Assembly (NCBI GenBank): GCA_034190875.2 | Contig: CM067346.1 | Coordinates: 43,830,863-43,894,862, forward strand | Reading direction: 5' to 3' | Origin: Urechis unicinctus | Lineage: Eukaryota; Annelida; Polychaeta; Xenopneusta; Urechidae | Length of the DNA: 64,000 nt | In this document: one piece after another, positions 11,103 to 24,700 of the stretch | Layout: every line of letters begins with the position of its first letter | Numbering within the stretch: position 1 is the stretch's first letter | Program-made: the position numbers and the translations under genes | The notes under the pieces: generated by a model | What the model was told of the DNA's origin: nothing | The model's input: the letters and a program-made list of their open reading frames with translations, nothing else | Database searches by the model: none

Positions 11103-14100
11103 AAACTGGTGAGTGAGGGTAATAACTGCTATAAAATGCCAATTTATAAGCGATTACTGCGCTCTCATCAGGCTGCTTTAGTAATGATCCGAATGTTGGC
11201 AAAGTGGTTAAATGTGCATTTAAAACCAACAGTATGCGACCAGTGTTTGCCTCAGTACGGGCCATCTTCCTGGCGTTTTCACATTTGTTACGTGCCAGAT
11301 CCTTTATTATTATCAAGAATGCAGCATTTGACACTAATATTGTCGCAGCGATTAACTAACGCCGGAGGACCACAGTTCAGCAATACATCAAGTAGTCAAT
11401 CGTAACAAGCAGCGCTTTGTTCTTTAAGGATTTATGGGCACCCAGCAAAAAACTCAAAAAATTATGTAGACCTTGGTGATTTATTGGAGGTTTTAATCAA
11501 ATATGATATATTGATAAGGCGATTTTCTTTGTAGGCAAATGAAGTCAATCGTATCAAGCAGCGCTTTTTTTCATTCTGGACTAATGGAATCCAGAGATAG
11601 TTGCAAAAACTATACTTTTAATTGCGTGCAGCATTAGGGTATCTAATCAAACATGACATATTGATAAGTAGGTTTTTTGATTATAAGCAAATGAAGCGAA
11701 GCTGATGGTCTGCGCCTGTGATAAAATGGAATTCTCGTGGCAATATTTGTCCCACAGCATGTGCTGTTGATTTAGAATGCTAGTGGCCTCTAAGGGGTCT
11801 CTAATATGTTTATGCATTTTGTAAGAATTGTCACATTGAGAGTAATTAACTTACCCTGTCGGAATACATGCATGTGACTCAACCTAAGTAGCAATTAATT
11901 TTTCAAATGTTAACTCTAGTGTTGATTGGATTAGATACAACTTAAAAGAACATAAAATAAAATTCCTCGGTAACACTTATCATATCTTATATTGAATTAG
12001 TTAAATATGTCGCAAATAGTGCGTACCCTGAGGACAAGCTTAGAAAGTGGTTTACACATTTTAACATATCATTTTGGTAAATTATCCGTCCGTTTTGGAC
12101 TTTGCATGCCTAATGTTATTTACAAGAAGTTCTATTAGGTTTATTTATCGCGTCCTGTCAGTTATAAGCAATGGGGGCTTACAAACGTCTAACAAGTAAC
12201 CATCGTCATGGTTTGGACTAAATGTGATGGAAAAATCGATATCAATGGTTCCAGGAAATCGTCAAAGAATACGGGAGATGGCTAGAAAGGGTAATCATAA
12301 CTGTGCTTCTCGCATACCAATGTATTCGCTTGAACCACTCGCTGAATCCCGCAGAACACTAGGAATGCAAAAGGGTGCTCAATGTATAGAGTTATGCGAT
12401 ATGTTGTGGCATAAATGCGACGTAGATTATCCGGTAATGAAATGCTACTTCAGTCAGATCCCTAGGCAGTTGAGACGCCGCTTGACTTTGAGATTTGTCT
12501 GAGGGAAAAATAATAGACAAGAGATAGGCTTTCATGGAACAACTTACCGACTAACATCATTTCCGTCAGCTAATAGAACACTTAGACATGCATTATCAGC
12601 ATTATCTTCCAGTAACCACTTTTATTTTCTAGCTGTTTGCTCAGTAGCTGTTATTAAGCGCCATTTGTGCATTTCAGGCGGTCAAAAGCAATGCCATGAT
12701 GTTAATTTTTTACCACGAGACATGTGTTTGAATATTTTTTTGATACTCTGTGCTAGTCTCGTTGCACAATTCATGTAAAACAAATCTACTCTAGCAGTAA
12801 TCGATCGATAACGACGCAGTTAAATGAATGGTATTCTCACAAACTACACTCATCGAGTAAAATGATATTGCACGGCAGCTCTGTATTTAGGTTGTACGGA
12901 GCGTTTGAACCACCCTCCTGAGTGGTAGTGTATTGTGGCAAATAAGGCGATTCAGAGATGGCGCGATGCTGAGAAGGCAATCATTCTATACCTACGCTGC
13001 TTATGTGGTTCAACGTCCCATTTGCCACAACTACTTAAGCTTTTAGTTAATGGACCACAGCGGAAAGAGGAACGGACAAATAAAGTGAATTGCACTACTT
13101 TTTTACAGAGAAGCATCTTGCTGTATTTCGCCTTTCTCAAAATTGAATTGTATGGTGACGTCAAGTTTGTATAGGTGACGCTTAATGCTGATTCAAATTA
13201 ACGACCATTGATAGACATTAATTTTCAAGTGACAGATGTCCTCAAAAGCATATGTAATTACCCAATGAATAAATCTCCGCGCACATAATCCAATCACTAA
13301 GCATCATTTATTCGAACTGTAAAGCCATGTGATATATAATAATGAAATGCATTGCATACAGCCGCATATGGTATATCAAGCCGCTGGACAATTGATAGGA
13401 CGCATGCCATCAAACGTGATATGACCTACACGTCTCAATTTGCCTCGGAGCTTTTATGTAGAATCTGCTGTATAATAGGCCCTCAGTCTGTCACAATCGA
13501 ATGATGATATTAATGGACCACAATAAGCCCCAAATAGCGATGTATTTGTTAACAATATACCATTACGGGCCAATATGGCTATGCAGAGAATCTATTGAGA
13601 GGCACTCCGTTATTTGATATGGCTATGACAAAAACTCAAAACTAAACAAGCATACCAAGCTTGAATATAGTCATAGTAAGCATTTGTGGTTTACCATCTG
13701 GAACGAAAGAGGCTGAAGTACGGTCCACTACTCCATACATAATGAATGCAATTGGGACGTCAGAGATGTATTCATCAGCTTGTCTGTACCCTTCCACCGT
13801 GTGCCAACTGCATTGCGCTTCTGCCATGTGATTTAAAACTATACTAGAATGCAACACATGTGCTCTCTATTAGCTTCCGCTCAGATAGAGGTCTAACGTC
13901 AGACGCTAGCGGTGCTTAACAATGAGATATCGCAGACCAACTCACTCAGTGTGCAATAGAAACATTTTTTGTTTGGCTTTCTATTGACTGATAGTTTAGC
14001 GATACAACGTCTACCGTTCAGCCAATTAACTAAAACCTTTTGTCACTGTCTATGTCGGCGTTGGCTGAACATAAAAACCGGCATAAAATCAATACCAAGG

Positions 14101-16443
14101 CTCTCTATTTCGATTGCTCTATAGCAGACAGTAAATATTAATTGGTGAATGACGCAAGTGTTGTTTGTTTGGATTGCAGAAAGGAAGCTAGCCTGTGTGT
14201 GGAATCAGAAGTGGAAGCATCTACGTACTATCTACTTACATGAGTGAGCAGTGATGGTTAGAAGTAATTACGACGATATGATGATGCCTTCGTCGCAGAA
14301 TCATTTTCATAATAATGTGCCACCTCCAAGATATTAAGGACATCGGCCTATATACATGTTTTTATCATACCTTGAATGCGGTTCCAATCAGCGTCTGTAA
14401 TTGTATGATATTTCGTTTGAAGGATTAATTCGTGTTTGCAGCATTACACCAGTAGGTTGCGTATGCTACACTCTCACAGCACAGAGCAATGAGCTACAAC
14501 TTTACAACCTATGTAGGATTCGAAATGGCATGTTAATGACCGTTTGACTATGGCAACGATCTAGCATTCGCATCAGCTTAAAGAACTTCATTTGCACTAT
14601 CATGTCTACACATTAATGGTAGATTGTAAATGATAGTCGTACCACACATCATATGTGACAGCAGCAGTAAATAAAAAGGTTTTGTCTGAAAGAGCAAGCT
14701 CTATAGGGGCTTACGGTTGATCTTGACGCACTAGCAACTGCTTTCTTGCTTCAGGCATTTTATCTAGGCGAGTTATGCAATACAAGGGCGTGGGAGTTTA
14801 ATTCAGTTTTAATGAGAACAATAGTATATGCGCTGTGTGATTATGATTCTATGAGAAACTTTGTAAAAAGTCCGCACCATACTTTTTAAAAACATTACGA
14901 GTTCATTACCATACATAAAGTGCAATGACATATTTGATAAAATCTTACCTTTACAATATGAATACTGGATTAATTTTCTGTCACGTGGGAAGTTTTGCTC
15001 TTTTGAACACTCTAGTGAACCATTCATTATCTGCATCTCGCTTAGTTTTGTACCGATCGGTAATGAATATTTCTGCGCTGCCAAACTTTTACAACAGAAT
15101 CATACGCGCAAAATGCAATTGATCTGATGAGGTCTGAAACATAATGAGATGCGGCGTGGTTTTCATACCCATTCCGCGAAAATATTGTTTCCTATTCGAA
15201 TCGTAGATTGTATAGCTTGAATGTAAATAAACACAAGATGGAGATTTCAAAAATTACTTTTCGTTATTATTTGACTTAAAATATTATAGTTAAGTTTTAT
15301 TCTATAATACAAGAAGGCGTAAATAGTACAACATAGTTTTTCTACCAATCACGCATTGACGTTGTTTAACTTAACACATAGGTATATCTGAGCATTTGCT
15401 TGAAACTCTATCCCTGCAGATGATAATATTCACTGATTATGAGTCCCCTTTTGTGACCCATGACAGGATAGAATTGGCGTCAATTAATCATTTACAATGT
15501 GCCAGGTGTGATAGAAAGAGGATGATGAAGAATAAGTTTTCCTCTTTGTTTTTCTGTCATATCCATCCGTTTATCCAATGTAATACATGTTTTATTAAAC
15601 TGGCTATACTACCGTCCATTTGTCTAATTGTTTTGAGCATGTTCATATTTCCATATAATGTGCTGATATTTTTAGCCTTGAGGTAAACAAAAGATGATAA
15701 GGGCTAACCCTACAATTCTATTCCCTTCAGTAGTAACATTCCACAGGAAGTGATGCAAACAGTCCATAGGGAAGTCAGGTTGCCAATCTTATCAAGCAGC
15801 TATTTGTTCTGTACAGACTATTGAACACACAAGGAAAACCAAATGTAAGCCTTGGTGCATCAAAATCTATTGATAGAGGTTTTGTAATAATATGTTCATG
15901 GATGCATTGTGTAAAGATGGTCACAATAAGAGTATTCAATCCACGCTGCCTGATTACATTTGTGTGACTTACCCTTGGTTCGAATCGAATCAGATCAAAT
16001 CGAAATGTGAACACCAGCATGGATTGTATTAGCGTTATTGTTTGTTAAACATGTCGCAAATAGTACCTATCCGAGTTTCGAGCTTAGATGGCGGTTTTCT
16101 TGGGCTATAAACACGGTGTTCATAATCAGATCAGCATAAGATATGCGGCATAACTCTGGAATGCATCAGCGAGATATTTGGTACGTTTTCAGACTACAAA
16201 GCACATTGGGACATATTATGATGACGTAGCATGATGGAACTCAATATGTACTTATCTTTTTACCGGGAAACGAGTGTTGTAATATATCCTTCTACTTTGT
16301 GTTATTTTTGCTGGAATCGTGGCGCTGGTTTTGTTGAATAAAACTAATCTTGGCACTATCAATCTTGTTTAACGCGGACATGTAAAAACCATGTAAAGCC
16401 CATTATTCACATTTCCTGTATTTTGAGTTTTATGATTGGATTG
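11103..16443 (+). repeat. recent 5.34-kb tandem unit, copy 1
   Basis: First of three near-identical head-to-tail copies. The left edge is fixed by where copy identity starts (AAACTGGTGAGTGAGGG), and the right edge by the same words reappearing at 16444. The unit contains a whole old array monomer (anchor 11406 to anchor 15793) plus the first 0.65 kb of the next. It carries no recognisable gene. The 107-codon frame shared by the copies (here 11109-11405) differs between copies 1 and 2 by five amino-acid-changing and two silent changes, which does not suggest purifying selection. A 10-bp inverted repeat (GTTCAGCCAA at 14018, TTGGCTGAAC at 14061) recurs in all copies. Copy 1 carries private differences in its first 3.1 kb. 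Confidence 0.95.
11394..11694 (+). repeat. internal 150-bp tandem pair
   Basis: Two adjacent related segments (11394-11542 and 11543-11694) both begin AGTCAATCGTA(A/T)CAAGCAGCG and end GCAAATGA. They share words such as ACATGA(C/T)ATATTGATAAG. They are clearly diverged from each other, so this pairing predates the triplication. It recurs at about 16735-17035 and 22075-22375. Confidence 0.8.
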
Positions 16444-19400
16444 AAACTGGTGAGTGAGGGTAATAACTGCTATAAAATGCCAATTTATAAGCAATTACTG
16501 CGCTCTCATCAGGCTGCTTTAGTTATGATCCGAATGTTGGCAAAGTGGTTAGATGTGCATTTAAAACCCGCAGTATGCGACCAGTGTTTGCCTCAGTACG
16601 GGCCATCTTCCTGGCGTTTTCACATTTGTTACGTGCCAGATCCTTTATTATTATCAAGAATGCAGCATTTGACACTAATATTGTCGCAGCGATTAACTAA
16701 CGCCGGAGAACCACAGTTCAGCAATGCATCAAGTAGTCAATCGTAACAAGCAGCGCTTTGTTCTTTAAGGATTTATGGGCACCCAGCAAAAAACTCAAAA
16801 AATTATGTAGACCTTGGTGCTTTATTGGAGGTTTTAATCAAACATGATATATTGATAAGGCGATTTTCTTTGTAGGCAAATGAAGTCAATCGTATCAAGC
16901 AGCGCTTTGTTCATTCTGGACTAATGGGAATCCAGAGATAGTTGCAAAACTATACTTTTAATTGCGTGCAGCATTAGGGTATCTAATCAAACATGACATA
17001 TTGATAAGTAGGTTTTTTTGATTATAAGCAAATGAAGCGAAGCTGATGGTCTGCGCCTGTGATAAAATGGAATTCTCGTGGCAATATTTGTCCCACAGCA
17101 TGTGCTGTTGATTGAGAATGCTAGTGGCCTCTAAGGGGTCTCTAATATGTTTATGCATTGTGTAAGAACTGTCACATTGAGCGTAATTAACTTACCCTGG
17201 CGGAATACATGCATGTGACTCAACCTAAGTAGCAATTGATTTTTCAAATGTTAACTCTAGTGTTGATTGGATTAGATACAACTTAATAGAATATCAAATA
17301 GAGTGATTCCTCGGTAACACTTATCATATCTTATATTGAATTAGTTAAATATGTCGCAAATAGTGTGTACCCTGAGGACAAGCTTAGAAAGTGGTTTACA
17401 CATTTTAACATATCATTTTGGTAAATTATCCGTCCGTTTTGGACTTTGCAAGCCTAATATTATTTACAAGAAGTTCTATTAGGTTTATTTATCGCGTCCT
17501 GTCAGTTATAAGCAATGGGGGCTTACAAACGTCTAACAAGTAACCATCGTCATGGTTTGGACTAAATGTGATGGAAAAATCGATATCATAGTTCCAGGAA
17601 ATCGTCAAAGAATACGGGAGATGGGTAGAAAGGGTAATCATAACTGTGCTTCTCGCATTTCAATGTATTCGCTTGAACCACTCGCTGAATCCCGCAGAAT
17701 ACCAGGAATGCAAAATGGTGCTCAATGTATAGAGTAATGCGATATGTTGTGGCATAAATGCGACGTAGATTATCCGGTAATGAAATGCTACTTTAGTCAG
17801 ATCCCTTGGCAGTTGAGACGCCGCTTGACTTTGAGATTTGTCTGAGGGAAAAAGAATAGACAAGAGATAGGCTTTCATGGAACATCGTACCGACTAACAT
17901 AATTTCCGTCAGCTAATAGAACACTTAGACATGCACTATCAGCATTATCTTCCAGTAACCACTTTTATTTTCTAGCTGTTTGCTCAGTAGCTGTTATTAA
18001 GCGCCATTTGTGCATTTCAGGCGGTCAAAAGCAATGCAATGATGTTAATTTTTTACCGCGAGACATGTGTTTGAATATTTTTTTGATACTCTGTGCTAGT
18101 CTCGTTGCACAATTCATGTAAAACAAATCTACTCTAGCAGTAATCGATCGATAACGACGCAGTTAAATTAATGGTATTCTCGCAAACTGCACTCATCGAG
18201 TAAAATGATATTGCACGGCAGCTCTGTATTTAGGTTGTACGGAGCGTTTGAATCTCCCTCCTGAGTGGTACTTTATTGTTGCAAATAAGTTGATTCAGAG
18301 ATGACGCGATGCTGAGAAGGCAATCATTCTATACCTACGCTGCTTATGTGGTTCAACGTCCCATTTGCCACAACTACTTAAGCTTTTAGTTAATGGACCA
18401 CAGCGGAAAGAGGAACGGACAAATAAAGTGAATTGCACTACTTTTTTACAGAGAAGCATCTTGCTGTATTTCGCCTTTCTCAAAATTGAATTGTATGGTG
18501 ACGTCAAGTTTGTATAGGTGACGCTTAATGCTGATTCAAATTAACGACCATTGATAGACATTAATTTTCAAGTGACAGATGTCCTCAAAAGCATATGTAA
18601 TCACCCAATGAATAAATCTCCGCGCACATAATCCAATCACTAAGCATCATTTATTCGAACTGTAAAGCCATGTGATATATAATAATGAAATGCATTGCAT
18701 ACAGCCGCATATGGTATATCAAGCCGCTGGACAATTGATAGGACGCATGCCATCAAACGTGATATGACCTACACGTCTCAATTTGCCTTGGAGCTTTTAT
18801 GTAGAATCTGCTGTATAATAGGCCCTCAGTCTGTCACAATCGAATGATGACATTAATGGACCACAATAAGCCCCATATAGCGATGTATTTGTTAACAATA
18901 TACCATTACGGGCCAATATGGCTATGCAGAGAATCTATTGAGAGGCACTCCGTTATTTGATATGGCTATGACAAAAACTCAAAACTAAACAAGCATACCA
19001 AGCTTGAATATAGTCATAGTAAGCATTTGTGGTTTACCATCTGGAACGAAAGAGGCTGAAGTACGGTCCACTACTCCATACATAATGAATGCAATTGGGA
19101 CGTCAGAGATGTATTCATTAGCTTGTCTGTACCCTTCCACCGTGTGCCAACTGCATTGCGCTTCTGCCATGTGATTTAAAACTATACTAGAATGCAACAC
19201 GTGCTCTCTATTAGCTTCCGCTCAGATAGAGGTCTAACGTCAGACGCTAGCGGTGCTTAACAATGAGATATCGCAGACCAGCTCACTCAGTGTGCAATAG
19301 AAACATTTTTTGTTTGGCTTTCTATTGACTGATAGTTTAGCGATACAACGTCTACCGTTCAGCCAATTAACTAAAACCTTTTGTCACTGTCTATGTCGGC

Positions 19401-21783
19401 GTTGGCTGAACATAAAAACCGGCATAAAATCAATACCAAGGCTCTCTATTTCGATTGCTCTATAGCAGACAGGAAATATTAATTGGTGAATGACGCAAGT
19501 GTTGTTTGTTTGGATTGCAGAAAGGAAGCTAGCCTGTGTGTGGAATCAGAAGTGGAAGCAATAACATACTATTTACTTACATGAGTGAGCAGTGATGGTT
19601 AGAAGTAATTACGACGATATGATGATGCCTTCGTCGCAGAATCATTTTCATAATAATGTGCCACCTCCAAGATATTAAGGACGTCGGCCTATATACATGT
19701 TTTTATCATAAGTTGAATGCGGTTCCAATCAGCGTCTGTAATTGTATGATATTTCGTTTGAAGGATTAATTCGTGTTTGCAGCATTACACCAGTAGGTTG
19801 CGTATGCTACACTCTCACAGCACAGAGCAATGAGCTACAACTTTACAACCTATGTAGGATTCGAAATGGCATGTTAATGACCGTTTGACTATGGCAACGA
19901 TCTAGCATTCGCATCAGCTTAAAGAACTTCATTTGCACTATCATGTCTACACATTAATGGTAGATTGTAAATGATAGTCGTACCACACATCATATGTGAC
20001 AGCAGCAGTAAATAAAAAGGTTTTGTCTGAAAGAGCAAGCTCTATAGGGGCTTACGGTTGATCTTGACGCACTAGCAACTGCTTTCTTGCTTCAGGCATT
20101 TTATCTAGGCGAGTTATGCAATACAAGGGCGTGGGAGTTTAATTCAGTTTTAATGAGAACAATAGTATATGCGCTGTGTGATTATGATTCTATGAGAAAC
20201 TTTGTAAAAAGTCCGCACCATACTTTTTAAACATTACGAGTTCATTACCATACATAAAGTGCAATGACATATTTGATAAAATCTTACCTTTACAATATGA
20301 ATACTGGATTAATTTTCTGTCACGTGGGAAGTTTTGCTCTTTTGAACACTCTAGTGAACCATTCATTATCTGCATCTCGCTTAGTTTTGTACCGATCGGT
20401 AATGAATATTTCTGCGCTGCCAAACTTTTACAACAGAATCATACGCGCAAAATGTAATTGATCTGATGAGGTCTGAAACATAATGAGATGCGGCGTGGTT
20501 TTCATACCCATTCCGCGAAAATATTGTTTCCTATTCGAATCGTAGATTGTATAGCTTGAATGTAAATAAACACAAGATGGAGATTTCAAAAATTACTTTT
20601 CGTTATTATTTGACTTAAAATATTATAGTTAAGTTTTATTCTATAATACAAGAAGGCGTAAATAGTACAACATAGTTTTTCTACCAATCACGCATTGACG
20701 TTGTTTAACTTAACACATAGGTATATCTGAGCATTTGCTTGAAACTCTATCCCTGCAGATGATAATATTCACTGATTATGAGTCCCCTTTTGTGACCCAT
20801 GACAGGATAGAATTGGCGTCAATTAATCATTTACAATGTGCCAGGTGTGATAGAAAGAGGATGATGAAGAATAAGTTTTCCTCTTTGTTTTTCTGTCATA
20901 TCCATCCGTTTATCCAATGTAATACATGTTTTATTAAACTGGCTATACTACCGTCCATTTGTCTAATTGTTTTGAGCATGTTCATATTTCCATATAATGT
21001 GCTGATATTTTTAGCCTTGAGGTAAACAAAAGATGATAAGGGCTAACCCTACAATTCTATTCCCTTCAGTAGTAACATTCCACAGGAAGTGATGCAAACA
21101 GTCCAAAGGGAAGTCAGGTTGCCAATCTTATCAAGCAGCTATTTGTTCTGTACAGACTATTGAACACACAAGGAAAACCAAATGTAAGCCTTGGTGCATC
21201 AAAATCTATTGATAGAGGTTTTGTAATAATATGTTCATGGATGCATTGTGTAAAGATGGTCACAATAAGAGTATTCAATCCACGCTGCCTGATTACATTT
21301 GTGTGACTTACCCTTGGTTCGAATCGAATCAGATCAAATCGAAATGTGAACACCAGCATGGATTGTATTAGCGTTATTGTTTGTTAAACATGTCGCAAAT
21401 AGTACCTATCCGAGTTTCGAGCTTAGATGGCGGTTTTCTTGGGGCTATAAACACGGTGTTCATAATCAGATCAGCATAAGATATGCGGCATAACTCTGGA
21501 ATGCATCAGCGAGATATTTGGTACGTTTTCAGACTACAAAGCACATTGGGACATATTATGATGACGTAGCATGATGGAACTCAATATGTACTTATCTTTT
21601 TACCGGGAAACGAGTGTTGTAATATATCCTTCTACTTTGTGTTATTTTTGCTGGAATCGTGGCGCTGGTTTTGTTGAATAAATCTACTCTTGGAACTATC
21701 AATCTTGTTTAACGCGGACATGTAAAAACCATGTAAAGCCCATTATTCACATTTCCTGTATTTTGAGTTTTATGATTGGATTG
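16444..21783 (+). repeat. recent 5.34-kb tandem unit, copy 2 (hybrid)
   Basis: 5340 bp. From the left edge to about 19572 it shares copy-3 variants against copy 1. Examples are GAATCTCCCTCC at 18248, TTTGCCTTGGAG near 18783 and AGCAATAACATACTATTTAC at 19558-19574. From about 19893 on it shares copy-1 variants against copy 3, for example lacking the extra AGTCCACGATA and reading CTAGCAACTGC. It also has private changes, such as CATTAGC near 19119 and a 2-bp loss near 19198. No gene is recognised. Confidence 0.95.
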
Positions 21784-24700
21784 AAACTGGTGAGTGAGGG
21801 TAATAACTGCTATAAAATGCCAATTTATAAGCAATTACTGCGCTCTCATCAGGCTGCTTTAGTTATGATCCGAATGTTGGCAAAGTGGTTAGATGTGCAT
21901 TTAAAACCCGCAGTATGCGACCAGTGTTTGCCTCAGTACGGGCCATCTTCCTGGCGTTTTCACATTTGTTACGTGCCAGATCCTTTATTATTATCAAGAA
22001 TGCAGCATTTGACACTAATATTGTCGCAGCGATTAACTAACGCCGGAGAACCACAGTTCAGCAATGCATCAAGTAGTCAATCGTAACAAGCAGCGCTTTG
22101 TTCTTTAAGGATTTATGGGCACCCAGCAAAAAACTCAAAAAATTATGTAGACCTTGGTGCTTTATTGGAGGTTTTAATCAAACATGATATATTGATAAGG
22201 CGATTTTCTTTGTAGGCAAATGAAGTCAATCGTATCAAGCAGCGCTTTGTTCATTCTGGACTAATGGGAATCCAGAGATAGTTGCAAAACTATACTTTTA
22301 ATTGCGTGCAGCATTAGGGTATCTAATCAAACATGACATATTGATAAGTAGGTTTTTTTGATTATAAGCAAATGAAGCGAAGCTGATGGTCTGCGCCTGT
22401 GATAAAATGGAATTCTCGTGGCAATATTTGTCCCACAGCATGTGCTGTTGATTGAGAATGCTAGTGGCCTCTAAGGGGTCTCTAATATGTTTATGCATTG
22501 TGTAAGAACTGTCACATTGAGCGTAATTAACTTACCCTGGCGGAATACATGCATGTGACTCAACCTAAGTAGCAATTGATTTTTCAAATGTTAACTCTAG
22601 TGTTGATTGGATTAGATACAACTTAATAGAATATCAAATAGAGTGATTCCTCGGTAACACTTATCATATCTTATATTGAATTAGTTAAATATGTCGCAAA
22701 TAGTGTGTACCCTGAGGACAAGCTTAGAAAGTGGTTTACACATTTTAACATATCATTTTGGTAAATTATCCGTCCGTTTTGGACTTTGCAAGCCTAATAT
22801 TATTTACAAGAAGTTCTATTAGGTTTATTTATCGCGTCCTGTCAGTTATAAGCAATGGGGGCTTACAAACGTCTAACAAGTAACCATCGTCATGGTTTGG
22901 ACTAAATGTGATGGAAAAATCGATATCATAGTTCCAGGAAATCGTCAAAGAATACGGGAGATGGGTAGAAAGGGTAATCATAACGGTGCTTCTCGCATTT
23001 CAATGTATTCGCTTGAACCACTCGCTGAATCCCGCAGAATACCAGGAATGCAAAATGGTGCTCAATGTATAGAGTAATGCGATATGTTGTGGCATAAATG
23101 CGACGTAGATTATCCGGTAATGAAATGCTACTTTAGTCAGATCCCTTGGCAGTTGAGACGCCGCTTGACTTTGAGATTTGTCTCAGGGAAAAAGAATAGA
23201 CAAGAGATAGGCTTTCATGGAACATCGTACCGACTAACATAATTTCCGTCAGCTAATAGAACACTTAGACATGCACTATCAGCATTATCTTCCAGTAACC
23301 ACTTTTATTTTCTAGCTGTTTGCTCAGTAGCTGTTATTAAGCGCCATTTGTGCATTTCAGGCGGTCAAAAGCAATGCAATGATGTTAATTTTTTACCGCG
23401 AGACATGTGTTTGAATATTTTTTTGATACTCTGTGCTAGTCTCGTTGCACAATTCATGTAAAACAAATCTACTCTAGCAGTAATCGATCGATAACGACGC
23501 AGTTAAATTAATGGTATTCTCGCAAACTGCACTCATCGAGTAAAATGATATTGCACGGCAGCTCTGTATTTAGGTTGTACGGAGCGTTTGAATCTCCCTC
23601 CTGAGTGGTACTTTATTGTTGCAAATAAGTTGATTCAGAGATGACGCGATGCTGAGAAGGCAATCATTCTATACCTACGCTGCTTATGTGGTTCAACGTC
23701 CCATTTGCCACAACTACTTAAGCTTTTAGTTAATGGACCACAGCGGAAAGAGGAACGGACAAATAAAGTGAATTGCACTACTTTTTTACAGAGAAGCATC
23801 TTGCTGTATTTCGCCTTTCTCAAAATTGAATTGTATGGTGACGTCAAGTTTGTATAGGTGACGCTTAATGCTGATTCAAATTAACGACCATTGATAGACA
23901 TTAATTTTCAAGTGACAGATGTCCTCAAAAGCATATGTAATTACCCAATGAATAAATCTCCGCCCACATAATCCAATCACTAAGCATCATTTATTCGAAC
24001 TGTAAAGCCATGTGATATATAATAATGAAATGCATTGCATACAGCCGCATATGGTATATCAAGCCGCTGGACAATTGATAGGACGCATGCCATCAAACGT
24101 GATATGACCTACACGTCTCAATTTGCCTTGGAGCTTTTATGTAGAATCTGCTGTATAATAGGCCCTCAGTCTGTCACAATCGAATGATGACATTAATGGA
24201 CCACAATAAGCCCCATATAGCGATGTATTTGTTAACAATATACCATTACGGGCCAATATGGCTATGCAGAGAATCTATTGAGAGGCACTCCGTTATTTGA
24301 TATGGCTATGACAAAAACTCAAAACTAAACAAGCATACCAAGCTTGAATATAGTCATGGTAAGCATTTGTGGTTTACCATCTGGAACGAAAGAGGCTGAA
24401 GTACGGTCCACTACTCCATACATAATGAAAGCAATTGGGACGTCAGAGATGTATTCATCAGCTTGTCTGTACCCTTCCACCGTGTGCCAACTGCATTGCG
24501 CTTCTGCCATGTGATTTAAAACTATACTAGAATGCAACACATGTGCTCTCTATTAGCTTCCGCTCAGATAGAGGTCTAACATCAGACGCTAGCGGTGCTT
24601 AACAATGAGATATCGCAGACCAGCTCACTCAGTGTGCAATAGAAACATTTTTTGTTTGGCTTTCTATTGACTGATAGTTTAGCGATACAACGTCTACCGT

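Noticed and set aside
15396-15686. 96-codon frame repeated at 20735 and 26088, ending in a hydrophobic stretch
   Set aside because: It recurs only because of the recent triplication. Copy 3 is already shortened by a 1-base loss near its end, and no family is recognised.
15970-15995. GGTTCGAATC word resembling a tRNA B box or tRNA-derived SINE
   Set aside because: No A box at the right distance, no cloverleaf arms around it, and no other SINE structure. It is simply repeated with the array unit.
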